The position numbers were made by a program, and so were the translations under genes. The notes under the pieces were generated by a model, which did no database searches, was not told where the DNA came from, and saw only the letters and a list, made by a program, of their open reading frames with translations. Positions 38,015 to 46,513 of a stretch of 64,000 nt of DNA are shown here, piece after piece. The stretch's first letter is position 1, and each line of letters begins with the position of its first letter. Source of the stretch: a bacterium (GTDB lineage Bacteria; Sysuimicrobiota; Sysuimicrobiia; Sysuimicrobiales; Segetimicrobiaceae); assembly GCA_035307765.1 (NCBI GenBank), contig DATGHU010000044.1, positions 295,717-359,716 of the forward strand, given 5' to 3'.

Positions 38015-38859
38015 CGCCCTGGCGGCGTTCCCAGCGCGCCCGCCCGGTGACGGCTGCGCTCGCGCAGGTGCTCCTCGCCGCAAACGCGCTCCTGGTGCTC
38101 CTGCCGCTTGCGTTCATGGTGATGTCCTCGTTCAAGACCACTCGCGAGATCTTCCAGCGTCCTTTCGCGCCGCCCGAGACCTTGAGCTGGCGCAACTACG
38201 CGGCGGTGTGGGAGACAGCGCACTTCAGCGTTTACTTCGTCAACAGCGTGATCGTCACGGTCGGGTCGATGGTCTTGATCCTGGCCACCGGCACGCTGGC
38301 CGCCTATGCGCTCGGGCGGTACCGGTTCCGTGGAAACGATCTGCTCTATCTGTTTTTCCTGACGGGGATCATGGTGCCGATCCGGCTGGCGATTATCCCG
38401 CTGTTCATCTTGATGCGCGACCTCCGGCTGCTCGACACCGAATGGTCGTTGATCCTCGTCTACGCCGGCTCGGGGCTCCCGAGCGCAATCTTCATTCTCA
38501 CCGGATTCTTTCGCGCGCTCCCGCAGGATCTGGACGGCGCGGCGCGCATCGACGGGGCCGGTGAGCTCGGCATCCTCCTGCGGGTGATGCTGCCGCTCGT
38601 CCGTCCCGCGCTGGCGATCGTCACCGTCTACAACGTCATCCCGATCTGGAACGACTTCTTTTTCCCGCTCGTCTTCATCCATCAGGACCGGCTCAAGACC
38701 CTCCCGCTCGGCCTGACGGTCTTTTTCGGCGAGTTCGCGACCAACTGGGGGCTGCTGTTCGCCGGCCTGTCGCTCGCGGCGATCCCTGTGATCGGGCTCT
38801 ACCTCGTCCTGTCACAGCAGTTCATCAAGGGGCTGACGGCCGGGGCGGTCAAGGGATAG
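38011..38859 (+). CDS. ABC transporter sugar-type permease, MalG/UgpE type
   Basis: A 282-residue permease beginning at a GTG that overlaps the previous stop. Family marks: FMVMSSFKTTREIFQRPF, RYRFRGNDLLYLFFL, and the docking loop DLDGAARIDGAGELGILLRV, then YNVIPIWNDFFFPLVFI. The same frame is open far upstream (to 37474) but that part is a shadow of the other permease. Last gene of the sugar importer operon. Confidence 0.93.
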   Translation: MTPWRRSQRARPVTAALAQVLLAANALLVLLPLAFMVMSSFKTTREIFQRPFAPPETLSWRNYAAVWETAHFSVYFVNSVIVTVGSMVLILATGTLAAYALGRYRFRGNDLLYLFFLTGIMVPIRLAIIPLFILMRDLRLLDTEWSLILVYAGSGLPSAIFILTGFFRALPQDLDGAARIDGAGELGILLRVMLPLVRPALAIVTVYNVIPIWNDFFFPLVFIHQDRLKTLPLGLTVFFGEFATNWGLLFAGLSLAAIPVIGLYLVLSQQFIKGLTAGAVKG

Positions 38860-38861
38860 GC

Positions 38862-39185
38862 TCAGACCCGGGGCGAGAAATCCGTGGCGGCGAGCAGGGC
38901 GGTGCGGATGTGCTCGACGATTACGCCCTGGGCATGAGACTGTTCGCGCGCCCGCTGCCAGTCCGGATCCGCCTGGAACGCGGCCCACCTTTTCCCCCGG
39001 TCTTCCCACGACGCGAACTTGGTTATGTAGATGAGTTCGTCTTGCTCGCCGACCAGGGTCTCCCAGAAGCCGACCACCTCGACGCCGTGTCGCTTGAAGA
39101 GTCCCATCGTATGGTCCCGGAACCGTGCGAGGACATCGCCCTTGCGTCCCGGCATGCACTGATAGATCCGGAGCTCGTAGAGCAT
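38862..39185 (-). CDS. NIPSNAP family protein
   Basis: A 107-residue ferredoxin-like dimeric alpha-beta barrel protein: MLYELRIYQCMPGRKGDVL, HGVEVVGFWETLVGEQDELI, and WAAFQADPDWQRA are characteristic. The family is of unknown biochemical role. ATG at 39185 with GGAGG at good spacing. It is convergent with the sugar permease, with a gap of two bases. Confidence 0.85.
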   Translation of the reverse strand: MLYELRIYQCMPGRKGDVLARFRDHTMGLFKRHGVEVVGFWETLVGEQDELIYITKFASWEDRGKRWAAFQADPDWQRAREQSHAQGVIVEHIRTALLAATDFSPRV

Positions 39186-39404
39186 TGGTGTCGACCTCCA
39201 GGAGAGAGAATATCCTAGGGGTTCGCATCGCTACATCGGCAGCCCTTTGCCCGGTCCCAACGCGGGGGCACCGAACGCCTGATCGAAAGGCTCGGGTGCC
39301 GCGTTGTGCGGGGCCGCGGCAGGACCGCTGTAGCCGGTTCGGGAATCGCTAAGGCGGCGCGGACAACTCGCACAACAGCATCCGATAGGGGTGAGGGGGT
39401 ACCA

Positions 39405-40211
39405 ATGGCGCGGTTTTTCGTTGGCGTGCTCCGGCGCGCTCTGCCGGCCCGGAGCGCGATCTTGGGTGGGTGCCTCCTCGGCCTGCTCACGCTCGGGTTC
39501 CCGCGGCTGGGGTCCACTCAGGGGGCTCCGGCCCGGAGCATTATTCACCTCGTGGTGATGAAGCTCGAAATCAGAGGCTATCAGTCCGCGTATCAGGACA
39601 TCGCCGAGGGAACGGGGTTTTTCATCACCGCGAGCGGGATCGCCCTGACCAACAGCCACGTCGTCAGCCTCGCCCGGAAATTGCCCTCCACTTACAAGGT
39701 GATGGCCATCGTCGGCGGGGAGTTCTACGGCGCCGCACTGGTTTGTGCCGATGCGCTGGCCGATGACACCGGCGGGCGGCTCGTTCCCAGTCGCGATGTG
39801 GCGGAGATTCAGCTGATGCCGCCGGACCTTCCCTTTGAGGAGCTGAGCTTTCGGGGCGTTGGCTTCGCGCGAGCCCATCGCGGACCGCTGCCTGCGTTTT
39901 TCGCGTTGGCGTTGGGGGCGTCCCCCGCGGTCGGCGATCCCGTCCGAGTCCTAGGATTCGGACACCAGGGAGACGCGGCCCTTCCGTTGGAATGGTCGGC
40001 ACCTGGAACCGTGCGCGATCTCGGTCGCGCAAGCGACGGGACGCAGATATTCGGCATCAAGTTTGAAGGCGAGGCCGAACCGGGGCACAGCGGCTCGCCG
40101 GTACTTAACAGGCAAGGCGAGGTGGTTGGGATTTTGACCTGGACCATCGCCTCCGATCGGACGTGGGGCATCGCCATCAGCCGCACCGCACTGGATCCTG
40201 TGTGTCTATGA
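39405..40211 (+). CDS. Trypsin-like serine protease, exported or membrane-anchored
   Basis: A 268-residue protein with an N-terminal hydrophobic segment (SAILGGCLLGLLTLGFPRLG) and a chymotrypsin-fold domain. The catalytic triad is intact: His in ALTNSHVVS, Asp in SRDVAEIQL, Ser in AEPGHSGSPVLN; GTGFFITASG precedes it. No PDZ domain, so it is shorter than DegP/HtrA. ATG at 39405 has GAGGGGG upstream. Target unknown. It ends just before the region flanked by tRNA-Ser sequences. Confidence 0.85.
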   Translation: MARFFVGVLRRALPARSAILGGCLLGLLTLGFPRLGSTQGAPARSIIHLVVMKLEIRGYQSAYQDIAEGTGFFITASGIALTNSHVVSLARKLPSTYKVMAIVGGEFYGAALVCADALADDTGGRLVPSRDVAEIQLMPPDLPFEELSFRGVGFARAHRGPLPAFFALALGASPAVGDPVRVLGFGHQGDAALPLEWSAPGTVRDLGRASDGTQIFGIKFEGEAEPGHSGSPVLNRQGEVVGILTWTIASDRTWGIAISRTALDPVCL

Positions 40212-40259
40212 CTTCCTCGGCTTGGTCCGGAAGAAGGCGATGGGAGCTGCTGAGCCACC

Positions 40260-40303
40260 TGGCGGAGGGAGTGAGATTCGAACTCCCGAGGGGTTTCCCC
40301 TCG
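40260..40303 (-). repeat. 3' tRNA-Ser fragment (attachment-site-like direct repeat)
   Basis: On the minus strand these 44 bases reproduce the variable arm, T arm, acceptor strand and CCA of the tRNA-Ser gene at 40963-41050, with one mismatch in the T stem and a slightly different variable arm. There is no 5' half. Copy and gene are in the same orientation, as left by tRNA-targeted integration. No integrase is present between them. Confidence 0.75.
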
Positions 40304-40333
40304 CGCGGGATGACGAACCCCCGTTGGGCGCGA

Positions 40334-40701
40334 CTACTTCGTCCTACGCAAATTCTGTTTCACTCGAAACTTCACGAGCCGATCCACTAAAGCCAGCGGG
40401 AGGGGCTCGGTGTGCGGAAATTGTACGGTTCCCTTGGCGCCTTTATAATTTGATAGCGCCTCCTTAAATGCCCTGATCGCCGAACCTCCTGGATAGAATC
40501 CGACATGGCTCTTGTACGCCGCGAACCAGACCAGATTTCCGTTTAAGGTAAACGCAGGGATGCCATAGCTAATCGTTTCCTTTGTTTTGGGTGCGGCCTT
40601 TTTATGGTCAGGCGCATCTTCTTTAATCGTTGCTGCACGTCTTTCGGAAAGCGATTTACGTAGTGATCAATATTCTCCGGGATTTTTTCGTTTTTCCCCA
40701 T
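40334..40701 (-). pseudogene. DUF1801 (YdhG-like) gene with a one-base frameshift
   Basis: From the ATG at 40701 the frame reads MGKNEKIPENIDHYVNRFPK and continues through KKMRLTIK, then goes out of frame at an AAAAAGG run near 40600 and stops. Adding one base there restores a complete DUF1801 protein of about 122 residues: APKTKETISYGIPAFTLNGN, VGFYPGGSAIRAFKEAL, ending KQNLRRTK. The family contains small proteins such as the YdhG/Fra-like type with unclear role. Either a pseudogene or a sequence error in the homopolymer. It lies between the tRNA-Ser gene and its 3' copy. Confidence 0.85.
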
Positions 40702-40962
40702 ACCTCGACTATACCCCCCAACACCATACCCCTTAAGCGGCTGACGGCATGGAGGCTCCGTTTGCCTTTCTGCGGCTCGGAACCCCATATTTTCGGGGTT
40801 CACCCCTAGATCCGACCGAACCAACGGCTCTCTCATAGTTAGACTCGACCACCAGAAGCGATCCGGGCTCGGTCAGAAGGGAGCGGCAAGCGTCCATTAG
40901 CGAAAACAAGGGGATGTGGCCGTTACCAGGAGGCGGCCCGGGTCGATAAGCCCTTGAGCGCA

Positions 40963-41050
40963 TGGCGGAGGGAGGGAGATTCGAACTCCCGAGGGGTTTC
41001 CCCCTAGCGGTTTTCAAGACCGCCGCAATCGCCCGCTCTGCCATCCCTCC
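40963..41050 (-). tRNA. tRNA-Ser(TGA)
   Basis: Complete class II tRNA on the minus strand: acceptor GGAGGGA/TCCCTCC, D arm GGCAGAGCGG, anticodon stem GCGGT/ACCGC around CTTGAAA (anticodon TGA), long variable arm TAGGGGGAAACCCCTC, T arm GGGAGTTCGAATCTCCC, discriminator G and an encoded CCA at 40963-40965. Confidence 0.95.
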
Positions 41051-41117
41051 GCGGTCAGTATAACATACGCCCCCTGGCGAGAGCGGTGGATAATTGCCAC
41101 GTCAGTGTAGCGAGCGC

Positions 41118-42344
41118 TCAAGCGGTTTCCTCCAACCTCCCCGTTTCCGGTATTCCCTTCAAGGCGATCAACACAGCCGCGGTCCCGATCGGCAGGCAGA
41201 GGACAAACGGACCCCACAATCCAAGGAGCGACGCCGCGCCGCCGATGAGCGGGCCGACAAAGAAACCTAGGTCGCCGGAGCTATTGTAGATGCCCATTGC
41301 GGTCGTGTACTTGTCTTGCGGAACCAACCGCGCAACGAGGGTTGTGAAAGCGACCGGGATCGTGCCGCCGACCAAACCATACAGAGCCCCCAGCGCAATG
41401 AACGCGGCCGAGCCGTTAGGATGAAGGAGGGGCACGAATAGGGCAATCACGGAGCGACCGATTACGCCAGGCAGGATCAGTCGCTGCGAGCCCCACTGAT
41501 CGACCATCCTGCCGGTGGGCAACTGGACGAGCGCATAGGTCAGCCCTTGGACGGTCAACACCCACCCCACAGTGACGACCGAGAGCCCCTGGCGAGCGAT
41601 GTAGAGCGGGAGGAAAGTCGTCCAGATTCCCGTCGCCGCGTAGTAGAGATGGTTGACGAGGCAGACCCGGAGAATCAATCCGTTCTTGAGAACGTCGCGG
41701 ACGCCTCCGGTGGGCACGCCCGGACGCGGGCGCCCTGGTGTCGTGACGGCGATGACGACGGGGATGGCGACGAGGCTGAATGCCGCTCCAAGGTAGAACG
41801 CGGCCCGATCGCCGAAGTGGGCCGCGATCAGCCCGCCGATCACGGGCCCGGTGAGGAACGCCACGGACGTCCAGAACCAGAAGACGCCGAAAGCCTGGCC
41901 GCGCTTCTCGTCGGATGCCGTGTCGGCCACCGTTGCATGAAGGGGGGGCCAGAATGTGGCGCGCGACACGCCGACTGCGGCAAGCGCCGATCCCATCGCG
42001 CCCACGACTCGCGCATGCGCCACGAGCACCATGCCGATTGAATTCGCGAACAGGCCGCCGAGCAGCGTGTGGCGGCGTCCGAAAACCCCAACGATGCGGC
42101 CGACTTGCATCTCCACCAACCCCATGGCCAGGCTGAGCACACTGACGAGCGTCCCAACCTGAGCCGGGGTGTATCCGATTTTGGAGAGATGCAGGGGCAA
42201 GACCGGGACCACAACCTGCCAGGAGATCGCGACGAGAAAACCTCCCGCGCCGATCAGCAAGAGACGCGGAATGGGTCGCTTGGCCCGGCTGGGCTCCGGG
42301 GCGGCCCGGGAGGAGACCAGCGGCGTTGAACGGCTCACATTCAT
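41118..42344 (-). CDS. MFS transporter
   Basis: A 408-residue, twelve-helix major facilitator protein. The helix 2-3 loop reads GRIVGVFGRRHTL (a variant of the usual motif) and the second-half loop GRMVDQWGSQRL; the central loop PGRPRPGVPTGGVRDVLKNG is short. Overall character is that of a drug/sugar efflux type. ATG at 42344. The gene stands alone; substrate unknown. Confidence 0.87.
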   Translation of the reverse strand: MNVSRSTPLVSSRAAPEPSRAKRPIPRLLLIGAGGFLVAISWQVVVPVLPLHLSKIGYTPAQVGTLVSVLSLAMGLVEMQVGRIVGVFGRRHTLLGGLFANSIGMVLVAHARVVGAMGSALAAVGVSRATFWPPLHATVADTASDEKRGQAFGVFWFWTSVAFLTGPVIGGLIAAHFGDRAAFYLGAAFSLVAIPVVIAVTTPGRPRPGVPTGGVRDVLKNGLILRVCLVNHLYYAATGIWTTFLPLYIARQGLSVVTVGWVLTVQGLTYALVQLPTGRMVDQWGSQRLILPGVIGRSVIALFVPLLHPNGSAAFIALGALYGLVGGTIPVAFTTLVARLVPQDKYTTAMGIYNSSGDLGFFVGPLIGGAASLLGLWGPFVLCLPIGTAAVLIALKGIPETGRLEETA

Positions 42345-42732
42345 TAAAAAGGTGTTTTCGAGGACGGGGCCGAGAGTCCTGGACTCAACGGTAAAGGACG
42401 ATATCCAGTGATTTCGTCGGGCGCGCGCGTGTTCTCAACGTGCGACTGTCACTGACTCCTCGTCACTGGCCGGCGACCTTTTCGTGCCAAAGGCGCTTGA
42501 TGTCGGGGAAGTACTTAGGATTGGGATACGGAGAGAATTCTTTCACTACGTCCTTTGAACTGCTCACGCAGCGTAGCGCGATAAGGGGTAGACGGGGTCG
42601 TGTCTTCACGGTCAAATCCACGCGAGCCAGTTGAGGGAAATCACTCGTCACGCGTGAATCTCGGGACAACCGGCGTTTGCGGTTGGGCGCCCGCGGACCC
42701 GGCACCGCCGGAGGGCATGCCAGGAACTGTCG
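42345..42732. other. Intergenic region with a possible gene remnant
   Basis: About 390 bp. A minus-strand frame at 42463-42705 ends in EFSPYPNPKYFPDIKRLWHE, which looks protein-like but lacks a start with a ribosome site and matches nothing I know. It may be the 3' end of a lost gene. Confidence 0.3.
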
Positions 42733-43137
42733 TCAGTGCCAGGCGGCCAGCAAAGCCCCGGTTATGAGGAGTGCGACGAGGTTGTGGCCGCTGGTGACCA
42801 GATAGAGGCCGGTCGGTCGACCGGTGAAGAGATACTCGCCCGCGCGAGTTGTTGCGATAAACCCAAGCCACATCCAGAATCCGATCTTCGCCCCCTGAAG
42901 GACCGTCCCCGACTGCGTCCAGATGATCACCTTGTCGAGCACTGACGACGTGATCAGGGCGACGATGAAGGCCCCGAGGAGGAGGCCGGGCTCGGGGCGG
43001 CTCCCCTTCCTGTCGTCCTTTTTCAAGCCGGCGAGCGTCATGAACTGTTTTCCGAAGACGGCGGGCGAGTACCATATTCCTCCCACAATGAAGGAAACGA
43101 CCGCCGCGACGAGGACCGCGAGCCAGTTGACGTTCAT
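42733..43137 (-). CDS. DUF1761 membrane protein
   Basis: A 134-residue four-helix membrane protein of the DUF1761 family: MNVNWLAVLVAAVVSFIVGG then IWYSPAVFGKQFMTLAGL, LLGAFIVALITSSVLDKVII and a C-terminal helix ALLITGALLAAWH. The ATG follows GAGGAGG. Family function is unknown. Gene is complete and monocistronic. Confidence 0.85.
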   Translation of the reverse strand: MNVNWLAVLVAAVVSFIVGGIWYSPAVFGKQFMTLAGLKKDDRKGSRPEPGLLLGAFIVALITSSVLDKVIIWTQSGTVLQGAKIGFWMWLGFIATTRAGEYLFTGRPTGLYLVTSGHNLVALLITGALLAAWH

Positions 43138-43656
43138 CCGTCACCTCCTCGAGCAATATGTGGAGCGCGTGGGCCAAGCGTGCCGCAGTCCGCGGGGCCT
43201 CGATTCGTGTTGGTGCTTCCTTGATTAACTAATGAAAGGTATGGATTCCAATGCGCTTCGTTCGGTCTCGCTTCCCGATCTCCTCCGCAGATTCCCCTGA
43301 TTCGCTCCCATTTGTCCCCCTCTGCGCCTCGACCTTGGTCATGAGATATTGGATCCCCTATCACTTTTGGCGTAGCCTCCGTAGCGTACGATCATTATTG
43401 CCCGAAGCATTGGTCCAGATCTTTCCCCGTCTCCGCCATCGAGCTGGCGTTCCCCTTAGTCGCCGTGCCATCCACATGTCCTACGGCACTTTGCGACAGC
43501 CTCGTGGCTGCCCGAGGAGGCCGGCAAGCTTGGCCTGGGTTATGCGAGCTTCGTAACCCTGACCGAGAGGGTGGTCAGTTGTGATAAACTCTTGGGGGAG
43601 CACGGTTCAGAGGGAAGGTAGTAAGGGGTTCACCCTGCTACAAGCCTTATAAATCC
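43138..43656. other. Intergenic region upstream of tRNA-Ala
   Basis: About 520 bp. No supported gene. A plus-strand frame at 43251-43556 starts without a ribosome site and has no family resemblance. The last 60 bases carry the presumable tRNA promoter (TTGTGATAAACT region). Confidence 0.35.
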
Positions 43657-43728
43657 GGGGACGTAGCTCAGTGGGAGAGCACCTGCTTTGCAAGCAGGGG
43701 GTCGCGGGTTCGAATCCCGCCGTCTCCA
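43657..43728 (+). tRNA. tRNA-Ala(TGC)
   Basis: Complete cloverleaf: acceptor GGGGACG/CGTCTCC, D arm AGCTCAGTGGGAGAGC, anticodon stem CCTGC/GCAGG around TTTGCAA (anticodon TGC), T arm GCGGGTTCGAATCCCGC, discriminator A. CCA is encoded at 43729-43731. A tyrosine recombinase frame begins inside it and a 28-bp near copy of its 3' end lies at 59656. Confidence 0.97.
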
Positions 43729-44683
43729 CCAGCCCAATAAAATCAAGGCTTCTAGCGGGTTCGCCCCGATAGAAGGGCCCCAAAAAGCAGGGGGTCACCT
43801 GTCTACCAGCTTTGAGGCCGCCCTTGAGTCCTTTCTCCTGAGCCGACGGGTCAACAACTGCTCACCCCGGACTGTCGAAGGATACGCCGGCGTGCTGCGC
43901 CGGTGCGCAGGCGCGCTCGGCGTTCAGGACCCTCATGAGTTCACCCCCCTGGGCATCCAGCACTACCTCACGCGCTTAGGTGAGACGCTGAAGCCCGTGA
44001 GCGTGCACCACTGCTTCCGCCCCCTGAAGACCTTCTTCCGGTGGTGCGTGGAGGTGGGCCTGCTCGCGGACAATCCAGTCCGGGGGATCACCATACGCGT
44101 CCCACGGACTCTGCCGCGCGTGCCGGAGGACGACGACGTCCGGCGCCTGCTGCAAGTGTGCCCACCGACGTTCGAGGGACGCCGGAACCGCGCTCTGATC
44201 GCGCTCTTGGCTGATTCCGGGCTGCGGATCTCCGAGGCCCTTCGTTTGCGCATCGAGAGTGTGAATTTCTCTGCCCGCACTCTAGACGTTCGGGGCGGCA
44301 AGGGCGGGAAGGACGGCGTCGGGTTCTTCGGCGCCGAAGCCGCGCAGTTGCTGCGGGCGTGGCTGGGCGTCCGTCGAGTGGCCACACTTGAAGACTACCT
44401 ATTTCTTGATCGGAACGGACGCAGCCTCACGCGTAACCATGCAAGGCATATTCTCCATCGGCTGTCGGTTAAGGCTGGACTCGGTCGGAAAGTAGGCCCT
44501 CACGCGCTGCGGCACTACGCCGCAACGAGCATCCTCAGGCAGACTGGTGACCTCGAGCTGGTGCGGCAGGTGCTGCGCCACGAATCACTGGCGATGACTC
44601 TGAGGTATGCCATCGCCAAACCGGAGATCAGCCGCAAGTTCAGGCGCGCATCCCCTCTTGATAACCTGAGGGCAGGGCGATGA
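43688..44683 (+). CDS. Tyrosine recombinase (phage-type integrase) next to tRNA-Ala
   Basis: A site-specific recombinase of about 295-331 residues. N-terminal SAM-like core-binding domain (FLLSRRVNNCSPRTVEGYAG), then the catalytic domain with Arg in DSGLRISEALRL, HALRHYAAT (HxxR), the second His in VLRHESLAMT and the Tyr in LRYA. The frame has no ATG or GTG start: the first usable codon (TTG 43688) lies inside the tRNA, and a CTG at 43799 is the next candidate, so the true start is uncertain. Its position directly after the tRNA 3' end is that of an island integrase. Confidence 0.88.
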   Translation: MQAGGRGFESRRLHQPNKIKASSGFAPIEGPQKAGGHLSTSFEAALESFLLSRRVNNCSPRTVEGYAGVLRRCAGALGVQDPHEFTPLGIQHYLTRLGETLKPVSVHHCFRPLKTFFRWCVEVGLLADNPVRGITIRVPRTLPRVPEDDDVRRLLQVCPPTFEGRRNRALIALLADSGLRISEALRLRIESVNFSARTLDVRGGKGGKDGVGFFGAEAAQLLRAWLGVRRVATLEDYLFLDRNGRSLTRNHARHILHRLSVKAGLGRKVGPHALRHYAATSILRQTGDLELVRQVLRHESLAMTLRYAIAKPEISRKFRRASPLDNLRAGR

Positions 44684-44735
44684 GGATGACCTGCACGGGA
44701 TCATCGGGGGCGCGCTGGCGTAGGGCCTCGCCCGG

Positions 44736-45554
44736 TCAGCGCCTCCCGCGGCCGCTTCGGGGGTCGAGTGCGTCGCGCAGCCCGTCGCCGAGCATGTTGA
44801 AGGTGCCGACCGCGACGGCGATCGCCGCGGACGGCCACACGAGCAGCAGCGGCGCGAGCTGCATGTAACTGCGGCTCTCGCTGACCATGCGCCCCCACGT
44901 GGGGGCGGGCGGCAGGACGCCGAGCCCGAGAAAGCTCAGCCCCGACTCGACCAGGATCGCAAACCCGGCGGAGAGCGAACACTGGACGATAAGCGGTCCC
45001 GCGATGTTGGGGAGGATGTGCCGGCGCATCTGGTGCCAGACCGACGCGCCGAGCGCGCGCGCCGCGTCGACGTACTCCCGCTGGGCGACGCCGAGCGCGC
45101 CTCCGTACGCGAGGCGCGCGAAGGCCGGCAGGTACAGGACCGCGATGACCGCCGACAGCTTCCCGAGGCCCTGCCCGAGGAACGTGACCACCGCGATCGC
45201 GAGCAGGATCGGCGGAAAGGCGAGGATGAGGTCCACGACGCGCATCACCGTCCACTCCACCCCACCCCGGTACGTGGCGCCGACCAGGCCAAGCAGCGTT
45301 CCGCCGGCGGAGGCGATGAGGGCCGACGAGAGCGCCACCGCGAGCGACACCCGGGCGCTGTAGAGGAGGCGCGCGAGGGTATCCCGCCCGAACGAGTCGG
45401 TGCCGAGCGGATGGGCGTGCGAGGGCGGGGCGAGCAGCGACGGGCCCATCTCCAGCGGATCGGCGGGCGCGATCCAGGGCGCGAGGGCGGCCGCGGCCAC
45501 CATCACGGCGAGCAGGCCGCCGCCGATCCAGAGGCGCGGGCCGAGGCGCCTCAC
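44736..45554 (-). CDS. ABC transporter permease, DppC type
   Basis: A 272-residue peptide-type permease with HPLGTDSFGRDTLARLLYSA and the docking loop EYVDAARALGASVWHQMRRH; ends GDGLRDALDPRSGRGRR. Start is a GTG overlapping the stop of the DppB-type gene (GTGA). The frame is open for another 247 codons upstream, but that stretch is a GC-rich shadow of the other permease. Fourth gene of the rraA-SBP-B-C order on this strand. Confidence 0.92.
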   Translation of the reverse strand: MRRLGPRLWIGGGLLAVMVAAAALAPWIAPADPLEMGPSLLAPPSHAHPLGTDSFGRDTLARLLYSARVSLAVALSSALIASAGGTLLGLVGATYRGGVEWTVMRVVDLILAFPPILLAIAVVTFLGQGLGKLSAVIAVLYLPAFARLAYGGALGVAQREYVDAARALGASVWHQMRRHILPNIAGPLIVQCSLSAGFAILVESGLSFLGLGVLPPAPTWGRMVSESRSYMQLAPLLLVWPSAAIAVAVGTFNMLGDGLRDALDPRSGRGRR

Positions 45555-46498
45555 GCCAGGCGGATCCGGGGATCGATCACCATGTACGCGAGATCGACCA
45601 GGAGGTTGATCAGGACGAACGAGAACGCGATGACGACCACCACCGCCTGCACGAGCGGGTAGTCGCGCTGGAACACACCCGAAAGCAGGAGCGTCGCAAC
45701 GCCGGGCCAGTTGAAGATGTACTCGATCAGGACGATCCGGCCGATCAACTCGCCGGCCTGCAGCCCGAGTACGGTGACCACGGGGATCAACGAGTTCCGC
45801 AGCACGTGGCGGACCAGCACCGCCCGCTCCGCCAGGCCCTTCGCCTGCGCCGTCCGGACGAACTCTTGCGACAGCGCCTCGAGCATGCCGGCGCGGGTCA
45901 TGCGCATAATGACCGGCGCGAACGTGAGCGCAAGGGTGACCGCGGGCAAGACTAGGTGGCGGAGGTGCCCGAGCGGATCGTCCGACCATGCGACGTAGCC
46001 CGTGGCCGGGAACCAGTGCAGCACGAGGCCGAAGACGAGGACGAACACCGCCGCCACGACGAACGCCGGAAACATCAGGCCAAGCGACGAGACGCCGCTG
46101 AGCGCCAGATCGACGGGGCCGCCCGCGTCGCGCGCGGCCAGGATGCCGAGCGGGATCCCGAGCGCGATGCCGGCCGCGAGCGCCACCGCCCCGAGCTCCA
46201 GCGAGTGCGGCACGCGCACCGCGAGCTCGCCCCGGATCGACAGCCCGGACAGAATCGACGTGCCGAAGTCGCCGCGGGCGAACCGGCCGAGCCACTCGCC
46301 GTACTGAACCGGCAGCGGGCGGTCGAGGCCGAGCGCGTGGCGCATCGCGGCGATCTTTTCCGGCGAGCCGCCGTTCTCGCCGAGCATGACGACCACGACG
46401 TCCCCCGGGACCGCGCGCAGCAGCAGGAACACGGCCGTCGCGATCGCCAGCGTCATGCCGGCGGCGGCGACGACGCGGCGGACGATGTAGGCGGCCAC
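45551..46498 (-). CDS. ABC transporter permease, DppB type
   Basis: A 315-residue inner-membrane permease: MAAYIVRRVVAAAGMTLAIA, RAVPGDVVVVMLGE, docking loop EFVRTAQAKGLAERAVLVRH, end AYMVIDPRIRLA. GTG start. It follows the binding-protein gene by 15 bp on the same strand. As in the other peptide locus in this window no ATPase gene is adjacent. Confidence 0.93.
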   Translation of the reverse strand: MAAYIVRRVVAAAGMTLAIATAVFLLLRAVPGDVVVVMLGENGGSPEKIAAMRHALGLDRPLPVQYGEWLGRFARGDFGTSILSGLSIRGELAVRVPHSLELGAVALAAGIALGIPLGILAARDAGGPVDLALSGVSSLGLMFPAFVVAAVFVLVFGLVLHWFPATGYVAWSDDPLGHLRHLVLPAVTLALTFAPVIMRMTRAGMLEALSQEFVRTAQAKGLAERAVLVRHVLRNSLIPVVTVLGLQAGELIGRIVLIEYIFNWPGVATLLLSGVFQRDYPLVQAVVVVIAFSFVLINLLVDLAYMVIDPRIRLA

Positions 46499-46513
46499 GG
46501 CGCGGACGCCGGG

